Shown one piece after another: positions 1-7,992 of a stretch of 49,526 nt of DNA. Under the pieces are notes generated by a model. That model was not told where the DNA came from. It searched no databases and worked only from the letters and a program-made list of their open reading frames with translations. The stretch's first letter is position 1. Every line of letters starts with the position of its first letter. The DNA lies in the NCBI GenBank assembly GCA_017886895.1, contig JAGHJD010000045.1, positions 1 through 49,526 of the forward strand, given 5' to 3'. Origin of the DNA: Clostridia bacterium. GTDB lineage: Bacteria; Bacillota; Clostridia; Christensenellales; Borkfalkiaceae. The translations under genes were made by a program, and so were the position numbers.

Positions 1-26
1 ACGTAAGCGCAAATATTGAAAAACGC

Positions 27-55
27 TTGTGTTTTTTTGCGAAATATGCTATAAT
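27..55 (+). promoter_or_regulatory. Putative sigma70/sigmaA-type promoter
   Basis: TTGTGT (27-32), 17-nt spacer, TATAAT (50-55). No clear CDS lies immediately downstream. Confidence 0.6.
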
Positions 56-123
56 ATACATAAGAAGTGAAAAGTTTGAGTCTGTACAAGAAATGAGGAA
101 AAATATCTTTTTTGTACATGCTT

Positions 124-252
124 GCCACGGGAAAGAGAGGTTTTTACCTCTCTTTTTTCGTGGCTGCCCCTGACAATTGAGGAGAAATGACGTTCGTGCT
201 CGGAGCGAAAGCGGAGAGCTTTGCGCCGCAGGCGCAAGCCCTGTCAGGGGCA
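124..252 (+). repeat. Structured inverted-repeat element, copy 1 (hairpin with T-tract plus TIR-bounded unit)
   Basis: GCCACG...CGTGGC (124-164) encloses AAGAGAGGT/ACCTCTCTT. The 165-252 unit is bounded by the perfect inverted repeat TGCCCCTGACA / TGTCAGGGGCA and contains TTGCGCC-GCA-GGCGCAA. Confidence 0.75.
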
Positions 253-281
253 AGTTGTGTATGTTGAAAAGCAAGGTGAAG

Positions 282-413
282 GAACCGCGGAAGCGGTTCT
301 TTTTTCGTGGCTGCCCCTGACAATTGGGGAGAAACGACGTTCGGTGAGGTGTGCAGTGGCGAAAGCCGCGCGCGCCGAACTTTGCGCCGCAGGCGCAAGC
401 CCTGTCAGGGGCA
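282..413 (+). repeat. Structured inverted-repeat element, copy 2
   Basis: GAACCGC-GGAA-GCGGTTC plus T-tract (282-305), then CGTGGCTGCCCCTGACAATTG...TTTGCGCCGCAGGCGCAAGCCCTGTCAGGGGCA (312-413 bounded by the same 11-bp inverted repeat as copy 1). Confidence 0.75.
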
Positions 414-474
414 TTGGTGAATAGTTCAAATCAAAACAAAGAAGTAGTAATAATATTTTTTGTACAAGTTTGCT

Positions 475-512
475 AAAAGCCGCGGTCCGGCATAAGCTGT
501 GCCGCGGCTTTT
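475..512 (+). terminator. Hairpin, possible terminator
   Basis: AAAAGCCGCGG / CCGCGGCTTTT, 11-bp arms ending in TTTT. Confidence 0.5.
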
Positions 513-630
513 GGCTGTGCAGGGGTAGCAGATAAAAAAATGAAGGCAAATTTTACTTTCCCTATTTTATGGATCGGAAAGATATGGTATAATAGAATCG
601 GGAAAGGGAACAAAAAAGGAGGTGACAAAA

Positions 631-708
631 ATGGACGGTAAATGCCGTATGTTGTTTGCCAAAATTTGGCAAAAGTACGGACTTTTGCCAAGAGAATATC
701 TGCTATGA
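631..708 (+). CDS. Putative 25-aa small protein MDGKCRMLFAKIWQKYGLLPREYLL
   Basis: ATG at 631 preceded by AGGAGGTGA at about 8-nt spacing, with TATAAT at 588-593 upstream. Too short for the supplied ORF track. Confidence 0.4.
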   Translation: MDGKCRMLFAKIWQKYGLLPREYLL

Positions 709-741
709 TAGGGAGGAGAAACAGAGTATGAGAACACGGTA

Positions 742-1110
742 TTGACGAAAGAGAAAGTACAATATATCATAAAGCGGATACAGTATTATCGGAAAATGCA
801 GGCGGAGGGGAAGACCGAGGCGGAGTATTGGCTCAGCAAGCGGAAGGAGCATTTTGTCATCGACGGCGAGGTGCTTGCGGTATTTGAAATTTTCGACGAT
901 ATCATCGAGAGCGAACGGACGCCGTGGCTGAAAGAGTTTATAAAAGATATCCGAAATGGCCGCAAGGGATTGGCGATCCAGGTGGACAGCCCCGTAGAGC
1001 ATACAAAATTCCAGTTGACGAAGGAACGGTTTATCAGCAAAGTGTATGAATGCTGTATATATAAACGACTCGTGCCGTATGAAGATATTCTGAAAAACGA
1101 TATAGGCTGA
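742..1110 (+). CDS. Hypothetical protein (122 aa), TTG start
   Basis: ORF of plausible composition following a gggaggag RBS-like sequence. No family recognised. Confidence 0.5.
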   Translation: MTKEKVQYIIKRIQYYRKMQAEGKTEAEYWLSKRKEHFVIDGEVLAVFEIFDDIIESERTPWLKEFIKDIRNGRKGLAIQVDSPVEHTKFQLTKERFISKVYECCIYKRLVPYEDILKNDIG

Positions 1111-1116
1111 AAAGGT

Positions 1117-1332
1117 ATGCGAAAGAAAAAAGCAGAAACAGTATTGCGGTCTCTGGCGGACTATCTGCTTGAACGGATCGAGGAACTGGGTGAGAGCAGC
1201 GATACGGAAGCGGGAGCTTTTCGGTATGGGGAGAAAGTCGCCTATACAGAGTGTTTTGAATGTTTGCAGCACCTGGCAGAGGGCATCCGCTGTGTTCCAA
1301 AGATCGACATAGAAAAGGAATATCCTTTGTGA
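1117..1332 (+). CDS. Hypothetical protein (71 aa)
   Basis: Short ORF immediately downstream of the 742 ORF in the same orientation. Confidence 0.45.
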   Translation: MRKKKAETVLRSLADYLLERIEELGESSDTEAGAFRYGEKVAYTECFECLQHLAEGIRCVPKIDIEKEYPL

Positions 1333-1362
1333 GAGGGGTTGGTTGATAAAAAGGAGCAAAAA

Positions 1363-1393
1363 ATAAGGCGGGTCGATTTTCAGCCCGCCTTAT
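1363..1393. other. Hairpin (possible terminator on the minus strand)
   Basis: ATAAGGCGGG / CCCGCCTTAT. The A-tract on its 5' side becomes a T-tract on the minus strand. Confidence 0.4.
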
Positions 1394-1470
1394 GATCGTT
1401 ATACAGTTTACTGTAAAGGATCGCACGGCATGGCACAGATCGGGCGCACGGTAACATGGTCGACGGCGGA

Positions 1471-1501
1471 CGGAGCACGAAATGGGTGCTCCGTTTTTTT
1501 A
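1471..1501 (+). terminator. Rho-independent terminator
   Basis: CGGAGCAC-GAAATGG-GTGCTCCG followed by TTTTTTT. Confidence 0.75.
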
Positions 1502-1718
1502 TGGTATAGGTAATACACGTTGTTTTGTCTTTTTCAATAAATAATTTTGAAGGTGTTTGACGGGATCATTCTTTCTATTTTGTTTAATATTATAAGCTAA
1601 GCAATGTAGTCATGTTTCAATGAGGTTTGTTTTATTAATATTTTGGTTATATTTATATATTTACTTTCTAATTTCTGTCAGTTATAATAAAGAAAAATAT
1701 ATTGCGGAGAAACTTTTT

Positions 1719-4235
1719 ATGACGAAATATAAGAGCGAGCGTGCGATGAGCGAATTAAATTTTGTTGAGCAGGTGGCGAAGATTCTTCAACTTAAAAAAG
1801 AGAAGAGTGAATGGTGTAAATTACCGAGCGGTTGCGCTTATTTAACAGATAATATTATTTTGGCATACCCGCAAGAATCGGGGAATTCACGCTATCCGTA
1901 TTCCTGTGACGGGCGTACATTGTGGGCATATTCTTCGGGAGATATTGTAATGCAAGAGGGTTTGTTTACAATTTTCCCTGATACGACGCGAGGACAAGAG
2001 CCTGTGTGTGCTTTTTTTATCGGCGACGAAGCATGCGGACACTATGTGCCTGTTTCCGTAACGGGAGCGGCGAGCGGGCTGTGTGATGCTGTGGAGCGAT
2101 TTGTAGTGTTTACGCCCGAAGCAGCATTTTATTGTACATTGACGAAAAAAGATATGGTTGTTTTGCGTATTTTTATGGACAAGCAAAAGAACACCTACTT
2201 TTCGGTTTATATAAAAAACATCACTGCTAAAGAGCACAACACATATTTGGCAGCATTTTTCAACCCTTTACTAACGCATGGGGCTGTCGAAGGTTTTTGG
2301 GATAAGTGTTATCGGACGGGGAAGGTGACAGAACATGGTTTTTTATTGGAAACAAAAGAATACTTGTCCGGTAATCGTGTCAACCATTATGCGGTGTTAG
2401 AAAGTGATGCGGGTGAGGAATGTAAAACGACTTCTCGTACACAATTTATGGGAGGTGTTAACAGACAACTTTCTGCTTCAATACCTTTGCAAACGGGGGC
2501 ATGGCAAGGGGATAAAAAAGTTACGGCATTTTCGGAAACGGCGGTTTTCGGAGAACTGCGCCCCTTTGCTTTGGCTGCGGGGGAGGAAAAAACGTTTCAT
2601 TATAAGTTTAGCATCACGCAAGATGTGGCGCCTTTGAATGTAAAAACGAATTGCATAAATGCTGATCGTGCGTTTATACAGAATGTTTCCGTCACGGGAT
2701 ACGTCAATGCAGATAATACGTTCAGTGTGAAAGGGGCCGTCGATGCATTTGCGCCGTATGCTGAAGTGTTTACGCCGTTTTTAAACAATGTGGTGCGACA
2801 AGTAGCTTTTTGTACGCTTTCAAAAAACTATGCCGGACATATGATCGGTATGCGGGATATTTTCCAGCAAATTCAAGGTTCTATTCCGACTATGCCGCAA
2901 TATTGTCGAAAAAAAATGCTTGAGGCATTGAGCTATATCGGAGAAGACGGCCGAGTACCGAGGCAATATTCTTACGGGCAGGCCGAGGGAGCGCTGCCTG
3001 CAATGGATTTGCGCGAATTCATAGACCAAGGCGTTTGGATTATTGCAACGGTGTATACGTATTTGCAATATACGGACGATTGGATGTTTTTGTACGAGGA
3101 GTGCGGGTATTATAAATTTGAAGGAAGGGATGTCAAATTTTCAAAACGAAGGGACGATGTTCTCTCGCATTTGGTCTCTGTTGCAGATTATCTCGTTGCG
3201 AATATAGATCCGGCAACAGACTGTCTGTGTGCATTATATGGCGATTGGAACGATGCATTGGACGGGCTGGGAAAAACCGATAAGCAGCAGCCGTTCGGTA
3301 ACGGGGTGTCCGTTATGGCATCACTGCAACTGTATCAGAATTTAGAGCAGCTTTGCGCGATTTTTAAGCACGAAGGGAAATATTCAGAAAAATTTGCAGC
3401 ATATCAGTCTGTCAGAGAGCGGCTCAAAAAGGGACTGATTCAAAACGCAGTGATCAAAAGTGCGAACGGAAGCAAAAAAATCTTACATGGCTGGGGGGAC
3501 GATCGATCCTATTATGTGGGGAGCGACTGCGATGGCGACGGGGCTTGCCGTGATGGATTAACATCGTATGCGTTTTGGGTGTTGAGCGATTTATTTTTTG
3601 AAACAAGCGCAATTTCTACAGAGGATATTTGTTCTGCTTATCGGCGGTTGGATAGTAAATACGGCTTAAAGACGTTTGAGCCATATTTCCCGGAATCCTT
3701 TACAGAGGTCGGCAGAATCGGACGTTTGCCGAAAGGGACGGCGGAAAACGGTGCAACGTATATTCATGCAACATTGTTTGGGATTTTATCATTGTTTAAG
3801 CTGAAAGAATATTCGTTTGCATGGGAGCAATTGTACAAAATACTGCCATTTACGCATAAGAGTTTATCAACTTCCCCGTTTGTGATGTCAAATTCATATG
3901 CATATAATCCGGAGCTCGGGTTGGACGGGCAATCGATCAGTGATTGGTTTACCGGGAGTGGGTGCGTTTTATTGAAGATATTTTATGATGAAATTTTCGG
4001 AATCAAGCCGGATGCTAACGGCGTTTGGTTTGATCCTGCAAAAATTGCTCCTTTTCAGAAGGCTACTGCGATTATACAGGTCAAAGGCATGCCGCTAACG
4101 ATAAATATATTTTACGGAACATCATCAAATGAAAAAAAATTCGTTTGGCAAGGGCAGGAATACTTTACATCAGCTTTTTATCTGCCAACAGAACAATTGA
4201 AAGAGGACAAAAACGAAATCCGCATATATTTGTAA
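1719..4235 (+). CDS. GH94-like glycoside phosphorylase
   Basis: About 838 aa, with GDWNDALDGLGK (DWND catalytic-type motif) and GH94-like length. Start placed at ATG 1719 after GCGGAG; the track's 1620 start adds an unlikely AT-rich hydrophobic leader. Confidence 0.72.
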   Translation: MTKYKSERAMSELNFVEQVAKILQLKKEKSEWCKLPSGCAYLTDNIILAYPQESGNSRYPYSCDGRTLWAYSSGDIVMQEGLFTIFPDTTRGQEPVCAFFIGDEACGHYVPVSVTGAASGLCDAVERFVVFTPEAAFYCTLTKKDMVVLRIFMDKQKNTYFSVYIKNITAKEHNTYLAAFFNPLLTHGAVEGFWDKCYRTGKVTEHGFLLETKEYLSGNRVNHYAVLESDAGEECKTTSRTQFMGGVNRQLSASIPLQTGAWQGDKKVTAFSETAVFGELRPFALAAGEEKTFHYKFSITQDVAPLNVKTNCINADRAFIQNVSVTGYVNADNTFSVKGAVDAFAPYAEVFTPFLNNVVRQVAFCTLSKNYAGHMIGMRDIFQQIQGSIPTMPQYCRKKMLEALSYIGEDGRVPRQYSYGQAEGALPAMDLREFIDQGVWIIATVYTYLQYTDDWMFLYEECGYYKFEGRDVKFSKRRDDVLSHLVSVADYLVANIDPATDCLCALYGDWNDALDGLGKTDKQQPFGNGVSVMASLQLYQNLEQLCAIFKHEGKYSEKFAAYQSVRERLKKGLIQNAVIKSANGSKKILHGWGDDRSYYVGSDCDGDGACRDGLTSYAFWVLSDLFFETSAISTEDICSAYRRLDSKYGLKTFEPYFPESFTEVGRIGRLPKGTAENGATYIHATLFGILSLFKLKEYSFAWEQLYKILPFTHKSLSTSPFVMSNSYAYNPELGLDGQSISDWFTGSGCVLLKIFYDEIFGIKPDANGVWFDPAKIAPFQKATAIIQVKGMPLTINIFYGTSSNEKKFVWQGQEYFTSAFYLPTEQLKEDKNEIRIYL

Positions 4236-4252
4236 GGGAGAAGTAAAAAATA

Positions 4253-5236
4253 ATGAAAGTAGCAATAATAGGATTTGGCGCAATTTCACCGTTGCATGTC
4301 AATGCGATCCGTGCGGCGGGTGGCGAACTCACTGCCGTTTGTGATATTGATACTACGCGCTTGGAAAAAGCCGGAAAAGAATGTTCTTGCAGGACCTATG
4401 ATGATTATAGGCAGATGCTTGCAGAAGAAAAACCGGATGTTGTACATATCTGCACGCCGCACTATCTGCATGCGGAAATGATTTGTGCATGTTTGGATGG
4501 AAACATTAACGTACTATGCGAGAAGCCTTTGGCGATCAGCGAACTGCAATTGGAGCAGATCGAAAGGAGCGTTATACGTTCCAATGCGCAACTTGCCGTT
4601 AGTCAACAAAATCGATTCAACGCCTCGGTTCGGTTTTTAAAAGATCTGTTCAAAGATCAGGAAATTGTAGCTGCAAGCGGGAATCTTTGCTGGCAACGCG
4701 ATGCCTCCTATTATAATTCTGCAAAGTGGCGCGGAACGCGTTTACAGGAAGGCGGCGGCGTTATGATCAATCAAGCTTTGCATACGCTCGACTTGCTGCA
4801 ATGGTTTTGCGGGATGCCGAAGTCGGTCATTGCACACAACAGCAACGATACTTTGCAGGGAATTATCGATGTGGAGGAGAGTCAACTCGGTATTTTCAAG
4901 CTGAAAAACGGGGGGCGATTTATCATTACAGCGACAAATGCCTGCACGCACAGTTTCCCGATCACGCTCATGTTCAGAAGTGTAGAAACGGAGGCTGTAT
5001 TGATCGGCGATCATATGGTTGTAAACGGTAAGTTTGTAACGAAGAGCGACGGGTTGCCTATGTTCGGCAAGGAAGAGTGGGGCGTCGGACATATCAATCT
5101 CGTGCGGGAGTATTACGCCTGCCTGCGCGAAGGGCGTAAATTCCCCATTGATTTTTATGAGGCGAAAAAAGTCGTAAAGTTAATATTGGCGTTGTATCGG
5201 TCAGAAGGAAAAGAAGTTACAATTGAGGAGGCGTGA
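4253..5236 (+). CDS. Gfo/Idh/MocA family oxidoreductase
   Basis: N-terminal Rossmann fold VAIIGFGAISPLHVNAI; motif CEKPLAIS. Confidence 0.88.
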   Translation: MKVAIIGFGAISPLHVNAIRAAGGELTAVCDIDTTRLEKAGKECSCRTYDDYRQMLAEEKPDVVHICTPHYLHAEMICACLDGNINVLCEKPLAISELQLEQIERSVIRSNAQLAVSQQNRFNASVRFLKDLFKDQEIVAASGNLCWQRDASYYNSAKWRGTRLQEGGGVMINQALHTLDLLQWFCGMPKSVIAHNSNDTLQGIIDVEESQLGIFKLKNGGRFIITATNACTHSFPITLMFRSVETEAVLIGDHMVVNGKFVTKSDGLPMFGKEEWGVGHINLVREYYACLREGRKFPIDFYEAKKVVKLILALYRSEGKEVTIEEA

Positions 5237-6069
5237 ATTTGCATACGTTGATTTTATCCGCATTTTCAGACGAATATGCGGAGGAACTGGAAAAGCAGTG
5301 CGAAGCGCTTGTACGGTTCGGTATAAAGTATATGGAGATCCGCTGCGCCGACGGCAAAAACGTTTCCGAGTTTACCGAGTGTGAGGCGAAAAGGATCCGC
5401 AAAACGCTGGACGCGTTCGGTATCGGCGTGTCGGCTGTCGGCTCTCCGCTCGGCAAAACGCTTCCTTCCGAGGCGAGCACGGAGCAGATAGAGCGGGTGT
5501 TTGAAACGGCGGAGATTCTCGGGGCGAAGTACGTGCGCGTGTTCAGCTTTTACCTTCCCGAAGGCGCGGCGCCCGAAAGGTGCCGCGGCGAAGTGCTCGC
5601 AGGGATGGAAAGGATCGTGGCGGCGGGCGAGCGGCACGGGATCCTTCCCTGCCACGAAAACGAGGCGAAAATTTACGGAGAAAGCCCGCAGCGCTGCCTT
5701 GAACTGCTGCAATATTTCGGAGGGAAACTCGGCTGCGTGCTCGACATGGGCAACTTCGTGCTGGACGGGTACGATGCCTGGAATGCGTATAAGCTGTTGG
5801 AAGAGCATATCGAGTACTTTCACGTCAAAGATTCCCTTGCCGCGGGCGCCGTAGTGCCTGCGGGGAAGGGGGAAGCGCGCATTGCGGACATTTTGCACGA
5901 TTACAGGATAAACGGCAAAAAGGATACGTTTATCACGCTCGAACCGCACTTGCAGACGTTCGCGGGCTTAAACGCGCTCGTCGGCAAGAGCTTTGAAAAC
6001 CCGTATAAATACGAAAATCAGGAGGAGGCGTTTGCAGACGCGGTGCGCTGCCTGCGCGGATTATTATGA
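5233..6069 (+). CDS. Sugar phosphate isomerase/epimerase (AP endonuclease 2-like TIM barrel)
   Basis: GTG start overlapping the upstream stop. CHENEAKIYGESPQRCLELL, GCVLDMGNFVLDG and YFHVKDSL motifs. Confidence 0.82.
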   Translation: MNLHTLILSAFSDEYAEELEKQCEALVRFGIKYMEIRCADGKNVSEFTECEAKRIRKTLDAFGIGVSAVGSPLGKTLPSEASTEQIERVFETAEILGAKYVRVFSFYLPEGAAPERCRGEVLAGMERIVAAGERHGILPCHENEAKIYGESPQRCLELLQYFGGKLGCVLDMGNFVLDGYDAWNAYKLLEEHIEYFHVKDSLAAGAVVPAGKGEARIADILHDYRINGKKDTFITLEPHLQTFAGLNALVGKSFENPYKYENQEEAFADAVRCLRGLL

Positions 6070-6824
6070 AAGAGTTTCAGAAAGACAAATTAAAGGTGGA
6101 AATTTACGATACCCGAGCGGAAATGGGGACCGCCGCCGCGCGGGACATCAAGGCGAAGATCGCGCAGCTTCTGGCGGAAAAGGGAGAGATCAACATGATT
6201 TTTGCGGCGGCGCCCTCGCAGAACGAGGTGCTCGCATCGCTTGCAGAAGACAAAGAGATCGAATGGAACCGCGTCAATGCCTATCACATGGACGAATATA
6301 TCGGACTTTCCGCCGATGCGCCGCAGGGGTTCGGCAATTTCCTAAAAGACCATATCTTCGGCAGGGCGCCGTTCAGGAGCGTGCACTACATCGATTGTAC
6401 CGCCGCCGATCCCGAAAAAGAGGCGGCGCGCTATGAAACGCTCCTGCGCGAAAACCCGCCCGACATCGTGGTGATGGGCATCGGCGAAAACGGGCACATC
6501 GCGTTCAACGACCCGCCCGTTGCTGATTTTAAGGATACGCATGGCGCAAAAGTGGTCAAACTGGACGAGGTTTGCCGCAATCAGCAGGTGCACGACGGGT
6601 GTTTTGCCCGGCTGGAAGAAGTGCCGAAGTATGCCATCACGCTTACGGTGCCGACGCTCGTGTCCGCGCCCTGGCTGTTCTGCATCGTTCCCGCAAAGAC
6701 GAAGGCGAACGCCGTAAAGGAGTGCCTTACGGGCGAGATCGGCGAACATTGCCCCGCAAGCATTCTGCGTTTGCAGGAGCATGCTGTTCTGTATCTGGAT
6801 AAAGCCAGCGCGTCGCTGTTATAA
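6066..6824 (+). CDS. nagB: Glucosamine-6-phosphate deaminase family protein
   Basis: NMIFAAAPSQNEVLASL, YHMDEYIGL and MGIGENGHIAFNDPP. ATGA overlap with the upstream gene. Confidence 0.82.
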   Translation: MKEFQKDKLKVEIYDTRAEMGTAAARDIKAKIAQLLAEKGEINMIFAAAPSQNEVLASLAEDKEIEWNRVNAYHMDEYIGLSADAPQGFGNFLKDHIFGRAPFRSVHYIDCTAADPEKEAARYETLLRENPPDIVVMGIGENGHIAFNDPPVADFKDTHGAKVVKLDEVCRNQQVHDGCFARLEEVPKYAITLTVPTLVSAPWLFCIVPAKTKANAVKECLTGEIGEHCPASILRLQEHAVLYLDKASASLL

Positions 6825-6833
6825 GAGGAGAGT

Positions 6834-7991
6834 ATGATTCGGGTCAAGAGCGATAAAATCATAACGCCGGAGGGACTTTTCGACGGTTATATCTATGCCG
6901 AGGGCGGAAAGATCGCAGAAATTTCCGCCAAGGAGGCGCCCTGCGGCGAAACATATGACTTTACGGGGCTGTACGTTTCCCCCGGGTTTATCGACCTGCA
7001 CACGCACGGAGGGGGCGGGCATGCCTTTATGGACAGCAGTGCGGACGAGGTATTGGCGGGCTGCGATTTTCATCTCTCGCACGGCACGACGACGATCCTG
7101 CCCACCGTTTCGGCGGGGACTTTTTCCGCCATGCGCGATGCGGTGAAAGACATCGACGCCGCCATGCGTTCGGGCAGGGCAAAGGGGCATATCTTCGGCG
7201 CGCACCTCGAAGGGCCGTACCTTTCGGCAAAGCAGTGCGGCGCGCAGTGCCCCGATTTTATTACGCCGCCGAAGCGGGAAGAGTATGAATCGCTCTTTTC
7301 GGAATTTCCGCACAGCATCGCGCGGTGGACGTATGCGCCCGAAAACGACCCTGAGGGGGAGTTCTGCCGGTTTGTCGTCGGTCGCGGCGCGGTCGCGTCC
7401 GCGGGGCATACCGATGCGACGTATCCGGCGATGAAAACTGCGATCGAAAACGGCTGCAGCCTCGTAACGCACCTGTATTCCTGTACGTCTACCGTCACCC
7501 GCTCGCATGGGTTCCGCAGTCTCGGAGTGATCGAGAGCGCATTCCTTCGCGATGAGCTGTTCGTTGAGATCATTGCGGACGGAAAGCACCTTCCGCCCGA
7601 ACTGATCGAAATGATTCTGAAGGTCAAGGGAAAGGAGCGCGTTGTCCTCGTTACCGACAGCCTTGCCATCGCGGGCACGGATATAAAAGAGGGAGTGATG
7701 AGCGGCACGGAATTTATCGTGGAAGACGGCGTGTGCAAACTCAAAGACCGCTCGGCGTTTGCGGGGAGCGTGGCGACGGCCGACCGCCTCGTGCGCGTGC
7801 TTGTGTACGATTGCGGAGTTTCCGTCTGCGACGCGGTGAAAATGATGGCGGAGGTGCCCGCGCGCATCCTGAACGTGAAAAAGGGGCGCCTCGAAAGGGG
7901 GTTCGATGCCGATATTGTCGTCTTTGACGATAAAATAACCGTCCGCAATGTGTTTGTGGACGGAAAAATGCAGACAATGGAGAATTTATAA
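6834..7991 (+). CDS. nagA: N-acetylglucosamine-6-phosphate deacetylase
   Basis: PGFIDLHTHGGGGHAFMD, HLEGPYLS, GHTDATYPAM, LVTDSLAIAGT. Confidence 0.92.
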   Translation: MIRVKSDKIITPEGLFDGYIYAEGGKIAEISAKEAPCGETYDFTGLYVSPGFIDLHTHGGGGHAFMDSSADEVLAGCDFHLSHGTTTILPTVSAGTFSAMRDAVKDIDAAMRSGRAKGHIFGAHLEGPYLSAKQCGAQCPDFITPPKREEYESLFSEFPHSIARWTYAPENDPEGEFCRFVVGRGAVASAGHTDATYPAMKTAIENGCSLVTHLYSCTSTVTRSHGFRSLGVIESAFLRDELFVEIIADGKHLPPELIEMILKVKGKERVVLVTDSLAIAGTDIKEGVMSGTEFIVEDGVCKLKDRSAFAGSVATADRLVRVLVYDCGVSVCDAVKMMAEVPARILNVKKGRLERGFDADIVVFDDKITVRNVFVDGKMQTMENL

Positions 7992-7992
7992 G

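Noticed and set aside
165-413. Insertion sequence or transposon
   Set aside because: Short inverted-repeat-bounded units carry no transposase and no target-site duplication is evident. Kept only as a repeat or possible structured RNA.
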